Origin: Nicotiana tabacum
Taxonomy: Eukaryota; Streptophyta; Magnoliopsida; Solanales; Solanaceae
Assembly: GCF_000715075.1 (NCBI RefSeq)
Contig: NC_134082.1
Location: 140,418,948 to 140,482,947, forward strand
Reading direction: 5' to 3'
Length of the DNA: 64,000 bases
Shown here: positions 57,387 to 64,000 of the stretch, piece after piece
How positions within the stretch are numbered: position 1 is the stretch's first letter
Layout of the letters: each line of letters starts with the position of its first letter
The notes under the pieces: model-generated
Told to the model about the DNA's origin: nothing
Database searches by the model: none
What the model saw: only the letters and a program-made list of their open reading frames with translations
Position numbers and translations under genes: made by a program

Positions 57387-59016
57387 ATGGAAGATCTGAA
57401 CAACATCAGGAAGGAGAATCCAACTAAATGGGTAGAGGCTACTAATGGCCATGGTACTCAGGTTCCTAAGGAGAATGTGTCACAACTTGAACAAAAGCTG
57501 CTAACATTTTAGGAAGAGCTTGATCAGGTTCGAAATTTGGCAAAACTGTTATTTTCCCTAAGCACTCCAGATATCAACTTTCCCAACACTCAAAACCCTA
57601 TACCTCCTCAAAACATCCCAAAGCAATACATTGTTCCACCAAAGACCCAATACTACACCTGCCATATCCCAAACAATACACCACCACTCATCCCAAAACC
57701 TTAAAACTCCACAAACGACCATTTCCACACCCATACACCAGGCCACCATAACACCCCTATCTATGTGGAGACCATGCCGCACTCCACCAAACCTATCTCA
57801 AGAAAACCTGAGTTTGACGAAAAGGATTTGCTTATTAGAAATCTGGCTGAGGAACTTAAGAAATTGACTAGCCGGATTCAGGGCGTTGAGGAAGCAAGGG
57901 AATTAAAGGGCTGAACTATGAGGATCTTTGCATACAACCTGATGTCGAACTTTCCGATGGGTACAAACCTCCTAAGTTTGAAATGTTTGATGGTACGGGT
58001 GATCCAAGGGTCCATCTGAGGACATTCTACGATAAGCTGGTTAGAGTAGGAAAGGACGAAAGAATCCGCATGAAGCTGTTCATGAGGAGTTTGAAGGGAG
58101 ATGCGTTATCTTGGTACATCAGCCAAGATCCAAAGAAGTGGTCAAGCTGGGTAGGATGGCGTTCGACTTTATGGACAAGTTCAGGTTTAATACAGAAAAT
58201 GCGCCAAACGTGTTCTACATTCAGAATCTAAAGAAAAATCCTACAGAAACGTTTCGCGAGTATGCTACTCGCTGGAGGTCCGAAGCTGTCGGGGTCAGAC
58301 CTGCCTTAGAAGAGGATCAGATGAACAAGTTCTTTGTCTGGGATCAATTCCCACAGTACTATGAACGGCTGATGATGATTGAGAACCACAAATTCTCCGA
58401 CATTATCAAATTGGGTGAAGGAATTGAAGAAGGCATCAAAAGCGGTATGGTTACAAACTTCGAGGCCTTGCAAGCTACTAATAAGGCTTTACAGTCCGAT
58501 GGTATGTCTAAGAAAAGGGACGTGGGGGCCGTAATGGTTGCACAAAGGACCAAATCTCCCATCAAATACCAAACTTACCCAACACCTCCACTCAAATATC
58601 AGCCTACTCCGAACTACCAAGTACTTTCAACCTCATACCAAGCTTCACCACCAACTTATCAGTCACTTCCACCTCCTACATACCAACCTACTTCACCCAG
58701 ATACTCCCAACCCTCTCATGTCTACCAAACCTATAATGCTCAACCATCCCATTACCGATCACCCACTGCACGCCAAAACTTCCCTAGACCCCAACCTAAT
58801 TTTGACCATAGACCCCCAAAACAATATACAACCATTGTTGAACCTATTGACCAGTTGTATGAGAGACTAAAAGCCATTGGTTATGTTACCCCCATCCCTG
58901 TTGCAACCCCTGAGAACCCTTCTCAGTGGGTTAACCCAAACAAATCCTGTGCATACCACTCCGGCATGAAAGGGCACACCATCGATAAATACCGTTCCTT
59001 GAAAGACAAGATCTAG
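57387..59016 (+). pseudogene. gag of the Ogre element (broken)
   Basis: The likely start is ATG 57387 (MEDLNNIRKENPTKWVEATN). A TAG occurs near 57510 and a frame change between 57840 and 57983. The capsid region is FEMFDGTGDPRVHLRTFYDK, LFMRSLKGDALSWYISQDPK, then after another shift near 58140, MAFDFMDKFRFNTENAPN and FREYATRWRSEAVGVRP. A Pro/Tyr/Ser/Gln-rich tail follows (58560-58800). A CxxH-type segment, CAYHSGMKGHTIDKYRSL, replaces a regular zinc knuckle. Particle-forming role known from family. Confidence 0.75.
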
Positions 59017-60200
59017 TCTTTAATTGATAACAAGATTATTCTGGCAAAGGAACCCGCTCCAAATGTCTGTAACAACCCTCTACCAGACCATAAGGATGAA
59101 AGTATCCACATGATTGAAATATAAGATGACAGGGATCCCGAGGAATCAATCGGGTTGATCGTAGAAAGTGATGACCCAAAGAATCCAGCAATCACTCTCA
59201 ATCAAATCATACTCCAGATTCAACCATCCGAGGAAGCTGAGGTGAACTTGTCTGTACCACTTGAATTTGAAGCAACATCGTCCGCAAAAAGAACAGCACC
59301 AATTGAGGTTGAATTTGTGTCTTCGGCAAATGCACCCGCACCATTCGAGGTTGCAGTTTTACCACCCAAGGCACATGTTCCGTTTGGGGTAAGGATAGCC
59401 ACACCGATCCCAGTGGAAATGTAGACCATGACACCGTTCCATACAAAGGCTATACCTTGGGACTATACAGCAGAAGCGAGAAGGAAAGGCAAGGTCAGGT
59501 TCGAAGAGACTATTGCGGCGCAGGGTATGACAAGAACTGGTAAAGTCTATACCCTTGAGCATCTAACTGAGTCAAGGAAGCAGGCCTTCAACTGGCCACC
59601 CATCATTGAGATAGAACCAGACGACCTTTGGAGGAAAATACAGGTCAAGGAGTATTCGGTCATCGACCAATTAAACAAGACGCCAGCACAAATATCCATT
59701 CTCTCTTTGCTGCAGAATTTTGAGGCACACAAGAAGGCTCTACTAAAGCTGCTGAGTGAAGCATATGTACCAAGCAGCATCACTGGTGGGGAAATGGCTA
59801 ACATGGTAGGACAAGTGTTGGAGAGCCATAAGATCACATTTAATGGGGACGAGCTGCTACCTGAAGGGCTAGGGCACAACAAAGCGTTGCACATCACCGT
59901 GGAATGCAAGGACTATTTCATAACCAGAATCCTGATCGACGGGGGTTCCAGTCTCAATATTTGTCTACTGGTAACACTCAAGAAGCTGGGTAAAGGACTG
60001 CATAAGATAAAAGATGGGGCAATCAATGTGAAATCCTTTGATGGTTCTTAGAGGTCCACCATTGGTGAGATTGTCCTATGCTTGCAAATGAGACCAACAT
60101 GGTTCGATGTCGACTTCCAGGTGATAGATTTGCCAGCATCTTACAATTTACTGTTAGGATGACCATAGATTCATGGTGCTGGGGCCGTAGCATCAACACT
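59017..60200 (+). pseudogene. Aspartic protease region of the Ogre element
   Basis: A long open frame (59428-60051) carries the gag-protease linker (RKGKVRFEETIAAQGMTRTG) and ends with the protease active site, ITRILIDGGSSLNICLLVTL; the DGGS triad stands where DTGS usually is. The flap and C-terminal part (VIDLPASYNLLL, then GAGAVASTLHQAVKFEW) follow after a stop at 60051 and another near 60161. The protease would process the polyprotein. Confidence 0.75.
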
Positions 60201-60237
60201 GCATCAGGCCGTAAAGTTTGAATGGAATCACTAGGAA

Positions 60238-60741
60238 GTGATCATTCACGGTGATGGTAGCAACCCTATATACAGTCGTCAGACCATTCCGACGATCGAA
60301 GGAAGAAGGAAGCTGGGTGGAGAGACTTACCACCACATTGAATGGGTCAATGCTATCGACAAAGACAAGTGGTGGGATAATAAAATCGAGAGTATACTGA
60401 ATTGGAGTGGATACGAACCTGGAAAAGGGCTCAACAAGAATCTCCAAGGAATCGTGAAGCCCATAAAACTCAAGAAACATGGCACTACCTTCAGTTTGGG
60501 ATATGATTACACCTGGGAGGAATTTAACAATTGGTCGCCACCATGGAGCGGTCCTTACTATCCTCTAGAGCAGCCAATACCGCGTTTGGAGCAGACTTTC
60601 CAACAGTCCGACATTGTGTATGGGTCAGATGGAGAAGAGGCACTGGCGAAAGTGAATAACTTGTTCCTAGAAGACAATAAAATGGACTATTGTGTTGTTT
60701 TCGAGGAGGAGGGGAGGAAGGCCCATCCATACAAGCTGTAA
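60238..60741 (+). pseudogene. G-patch-like segment between protease and RT
   Basis: An open frame of 167 codons in the same polyprotein region. The central part, ILNWSGYEPGKGLNKNLQGI followed by VKPIKLKKHGTTFSLGYDY, has the glycine spacing of a G-patch (GxxPGxGLGxxxxG); the third Gly position is Asn here. G-patches bind nucleic acid or helicases. The TAA that ends the frame (60739-60741) lies inside a GTAAGT donor-like word at 60738. Confidence 0.6.
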
Positions 60742-61008
60742 GTAGAGGGGCCTATCTCAAGAACTGGACTATCAGGACAACCAGAGCCCGACGATCCTCG
60801 CGGTAGCAAGGCTAAAACAAGTATTATCCATTATTTTAATAAATGTTTTTCTTTTCGCATCTTCACTCTCGCAATAAGATCTTCAATGTTCAAAATAGTT
60901 ACGCAATTTATCAAAGCGTTTTGACTTTTCTTATGAATCAACACTCATTATCGTTCTCTCTCATTACTTTACTTATACAACATTACTATTACTTATCTTG
61001 ATGAACCA
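60738..61008 (+). other. Intron-like spacer between protease and RT
   Basis: Starts with GTAAGT and is T-rich in its second half (tcgttctctctcattactttac). An intron between protease and RT is reported for Ogre elements. No convincing acceptor is obvious: AG occurs near 60896 and 60924 and inside 61027, so the 3' splice site is unresolved, and the region may instead be an untranslated spacer. Confidence 0.45.
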
Positions 61009-62095
61009 ATGACTGTGACATGCAATGAGACAACGCAAGAAACAGACATTGATTCAGAGGAAGATGACATACCTGACGAGATTGTTAAAGAAGTTAAGAA
61101 TTTTGAAAACAGACCTATGTCCAACCTGGACGAGACCGAAGTTGTTAACCTGGGAGATGTAGAAAACATCAAGGAAACACGAATCAATGTTCACCTATCG
61201 CCATCAGAAAAGAAAGAATACACAGAATTTTTAAAAGAATATGAGGACATATTCGCCTGGTCATATGATGACATGAATGGCCTGAGTACATCTATTGTGG
61301 CTCACAAAACTGCCAACTGATCTGACGTGTCCACCGGTAAAGCAAAAGCTCAGAAAGTTCAAGCCTGATATAAGTCTGAAAATCAAGGAAGAAATTGCCA
61401 AGCAGGTCAAAGCTAAGGTTCCCAGGGTAGTAGAATACCCGACATGGTTAGCCAACATCGTGCTAGTGCCAAAGAAGGATGGGAAGGTCAAGGTCTGTGT
61501 TGACTACCGGGATCTCAACCGGGCCAGTCCAAAAGATGACTTCCCTTTGCCAAACATACACATCCTGATCGATAATTGCGCCAAACATGAGCTGCAGTCA
61601 TTTGTAGATTGCTTCGATAATTATCATCAGATCTGTATGGATGAAGAAGATGGTGATAAGATGGCTTTCATTACGCCATAGGGAATGTACTATTACAAGG
61701 TGATGTCGTTCGGCTTGAAGAATGCAGGGGCAGTCAACATAAGGGCCATGACTACCATTTTCCATGATATGATACACAAGGAGATAGAGGTATATGTAGA
61801 TGATGTTATCATCAAGTCCAAGAAGTCCACTGATCACATGGAAGATCTGAGGAAGTTCTTCAATATACTGCGGAGGTACAAAGAACTGCCACCGCCAAAG
61901 AACAAGAAAGATGTGATGAGTTTTTTGGGGAGGCTCAACTACATCAGCCAATTCATAGCACAATCTACAGTTATTTGTGAGCCAATCTTTAAGATGTTGA
62001 AGAAGGACACCGCTACCAAATGGACTAACGACTGCCAAACGGCCTTCGACAATATATGTCAACACAACCAGTCTTGGTCCCGCCGAGCCAGGTAG
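61009..62095 (+). pseudogene. Reverse transcriptase of the Ogre element (broken)
   Basis: The N-terminal acidic part (MTVTCNETTQETDIDSEEDD) leads to INVHLSPSEKKEYTEFLKEY and FAWSYDDMNGL. A frame change near 61300 follows, then LRKFKPDISLKIKEEIAKQV, ANIVLVPKKDGKVKVCVDYR, DLNRASPKDDFPLPNIHILI and FVDCFDNYHQI (catalytic Asp position). A stop at 61679 is followed by YYKVMSFGLKNAGA. YVDD at about 61796-61807 is the active-site pair. Thumb motifs (KDVMSFLGRLNYISQFIAQS) follow. Confidence 0.8.
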
Positions 62096-62983
62096 ACCCT
62101 TATTACTCTACCTTACAGTACTGGATGGAGTTTTGATTGTGTTCTGGGGAAGCATGATGAAACGGGGAGGAAGGAGCAGGCCATTTATTACCTCGGTAAG
62201 AAGTTTACCCCGTACGAGGCCCGATATTCTCTATTAGAGTACACCTATTGTGCTTTGACTTGGGTAGCCCAGAAGCTGAGACATTACTTCTGTGCCTATA
62301 CTATATATCTCATATCAAGGATGGATCCTTTGAAGTACATCTTTCAGAAGCCCATGCCCACTGGCAAGCTGGCCAAGTGGCAAATTCTGTTGAGTGAGTT
62401 TGACATTGTCTACGTGACTTAAAACAAAATCAAGGGACAAGCACTAGCAGATCACCTTGTTGAAAATCCCATGGATGGAGAATACGAACCCCTGAAAACG
62501 TATTTTCCTGATGAAGAGGTATCATTCATAGGAGAAGACTTGCAGAATCTTATGACGGTTGGAGAATATTTTTTGGTGGAGCAGCAAATTTCAAAGGAGT
62601 TGGCATAGGAGGAGTCCTAGTATTAGAAACCAGTAAGCATTATCCGGTGTCTGCCAAACTCAGGTTCCCATGGACCAACAATATGGCCGAATATGAAGCC
62701 TGCATCTTAGGGCTTAAAATGGCCATTGACATAAACATTCAAGAGTTGCTAGTGATTGAATATTCAGATTTACTTATACATTAGGTACGAGAAGAATGGG
62801 CAACCAAGAACTCCAAGATACTCCCGTATCTGCATCATGTACAAGAGTTGAGAAAGAGGTTCACAAAGACAGAATTCCAGCATGTTCCCAGAGTTTAGAA
62901 TGAGTTCGCTGATGCGTTGGCTACCCTATCATCTATGATACAACATCCAGATAAGAATTTCATTGATCCTATTCCGATAAATC
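62096..62983 (+). pseudogene. RNase H and archaeal-like RNase H of the Ogre element (broken)
   Basis: The first RNase H is degenerate: YYLGKKFTPYEARYSLLEYT, then LRHYF. The tether DPLKYIFQKPMPTGKLAKWQ leads to the second, archaeal-like RNase H. That domain shows VGIGGVLVLETSKHYPVSAK, NNMAEYEACILGLKMAIDIN, then the EYSDLLIH position and FADALATLSS. Stops near 62421, 62784 and 62899 interrupt it. Confidence 0.7.
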
Positions 62984-64000
62984 CATGATCTACCAGCTTA
63001 TTGTGCCCATGTTAAAGAAGAAGCAGACGGAAAGCCTTGGTTTCACGATATCAAGGAATATTTGGCAAAAGGAGAATACCTAGAACTTGCAAATCCTACT
63101 CAGAAATGCACACTTCAGAGATTGTCTAACAACTTCTTCCACAACGGAGGAATCCTGTATAGGAGGACTCCTGATTTGGGATTATGTAGGTGTGTCGACG
63201 CAAAGGAAGCATCCAGGCTGCTAGAGGAAATTCATGCTGGGACTTGCGGTCCACATATGAACGGTTTTGTCTTAGCAAAGAAGATACTCTGGGCTGGTTA
63301 CTTTTGGATGACTATGGAGACAGACTGCATCCAATATGTCCGAAAATGCCACCACTGTCAGATACATGCAGATACGATAAAGGTACCTCCAAATGAACTT
63401 AATGCAACGAGCTCACCATGGCCGTTCGCCGCCTGGGGAATGGATGTTATTGGACCAATCGAGTCTGCTGCTTCGAATGGGCACAAGTTCATCCTAGTAG
63501 CCAAGGACTATTTCACCAAATGGGTCAAAACAACATCTTGCAGAGCAGTAACTAAGAAAGTCGTGGCAGACTTTGTCCGCGCCTGCATTGTTTGTCAATT
63601 CAGGATTCCAGAGTCAATCATTACTGATAATGGCTCCGACCTCAACAGAGACTTGATGAGAGCTATGTGTGAAACTTTCAAAATCAGACATAAGAATTCC
63701 ACAACCTACAGGCCTCAAATGAATGGAGCTGTAGAAGCCACCAACAAGAATATCAAGAAAATATTGAGGAAAATGATAGAGAAGCATAAACAGTGGCACG
63801 GAAAGTTATCATTTGCTCTATTGGGGTATCGCACCACAATCTGCACATCAACCGGGGCAACCCCCTATATGCTGGTTTATAGTACAGAGGAAGTCATTCC
63901 CGCAGAGGTAGAAATTCCTTCCCTAAGGATCATACAAGAAGCTGATCTTGACGACGCAGAATGGGTAAAAAGTCGTTATGAACAACTGGACCTTATATAT
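62984..64000 (+). CDS. Integrase of the Ogre element, open frame to window end (partial)
   Basis: The frame is open from about 62984 with no stop to 64000, the longest undamaged part of this element. The HHCC finger is EEIHAGTCGPHMNGF and VRKCHHCQIH. The catalytic triad is GMDVIGPIES (Asp), ITDNGSDLNR (Asp) and NGAVEATNKN (Glu), with typical spacing. IKKILRKMIEKHKQWHGKLS and YRTTICTSTGATPYMLVYS follow. The frame's upstream limit is a stop near 62984; true translation would come from the polyprotein. The protein end is outside the window. Confidence 0.8.

Larger units (their letters stand above)
50535..64000 (+). mobile_element. Ogre-type Ty3/gypsy element, plus strand, cut by the window end
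   Basis: LTR 50535-54702, PBS, leader, an extra ORF before gag, gag, protease, G-patch-like segment, intron-like spacer, RT, two RNase H regions and integrase to the window end. The extra ORF upstream of gag, the tRNA-Arg-type PBS, the very long LTR and the spacer between protease and RT are the known features of Ogre elements. Frameshifts and stops are present in most genes, but integrase is open. Confidence 0.85.

Noticed and set aside
1..64000. Possible endogenous plant pararetrovirus
   Set aside because: All RT-bearing pieces have integrase or LINE endonuclease neighbours typical of Ty3/gypsy or L1 elements; no movement-protein or coat-protein wording was seen.
1..64000. Host genes, tRNA or rRNA genes
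   Set aside because: No frame outside transposable elements shows a recognisable cellular domain, and no cloverleaf or rRNA core sequence was noticed; a tRNA scan and protein search would be needed to be certain.

Overview
This window reads as nuclear, repeat-dense, AT-rich plant DNA, most likely from a nightshade (Solanaceae; Nicotiana is a guess by general resemblance). I find no convincing host gene, no rRNA or tRNA gene and no CRISPR array. Almost every supportable feature is a transposable element or part of one, and nearly all coding regions carry stops or frameshifts. The interest lies in how the elements are nested.

Layout. (A) 1-12062: the long LTR, PBS and start of the interior of an Ogre-type (Tat lineage, Ty3/gypsy) element on the minus strand. 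An almost full-length L1-type LINE (3844-12002, plus strand) sits inside this LTR, flanked by a 13-bp target duplication. (B) 12063-20826: a Tekay/Del-type chromovirus on the minus strand. It has gag, protease, RT, RNase H, integrase with chromodomain, a 3.1-kb 5' LTR and a cut-off 3' LTR that abuts A. (C) 20827-27335: a fold-back element with inverted termini (21027-22089), a minus-strand LINE ORF1 fragment, an LTR-like block and a Helitron 3' end. (D) 27336-31747: a minus-strand Helitron with a helicase remnant and a hairpin-CTAG end, containing a short terminal-inverted-repeat element. (E) About 32400-50534: a minus-strand Tat element. In element orientation it holds a gag remnant, PR, RT, RNase H, integrase, a 91-bp minisatellite and a spliced antisense gene with its own TATA box, present as three partial tandem copies, then the 3' LTR. 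Its RT is split by a 5.9-kb non-autonomous LTR element (43126-49030) with 2.7-kb LTRs and only 487 bp between them. (F) 50535-64000: a plus-strand Ogre-type element with a 4.2-kb LTR, PBS, an extra ORF before gag, gag, protease, a G-patch-like segment, an intron-like spacer, RT, RNase H and an integrase frame that is open to the window end. It interrupts the gag of E.

Insertion order inferred from nesting: Tekay, then Ogre(-), then LINE on the left; Tat first, then the non-autonomous element and Ogre(+) on the right (order of those two unknown). Domain names come from recognising motifs in translations; no database search was run.
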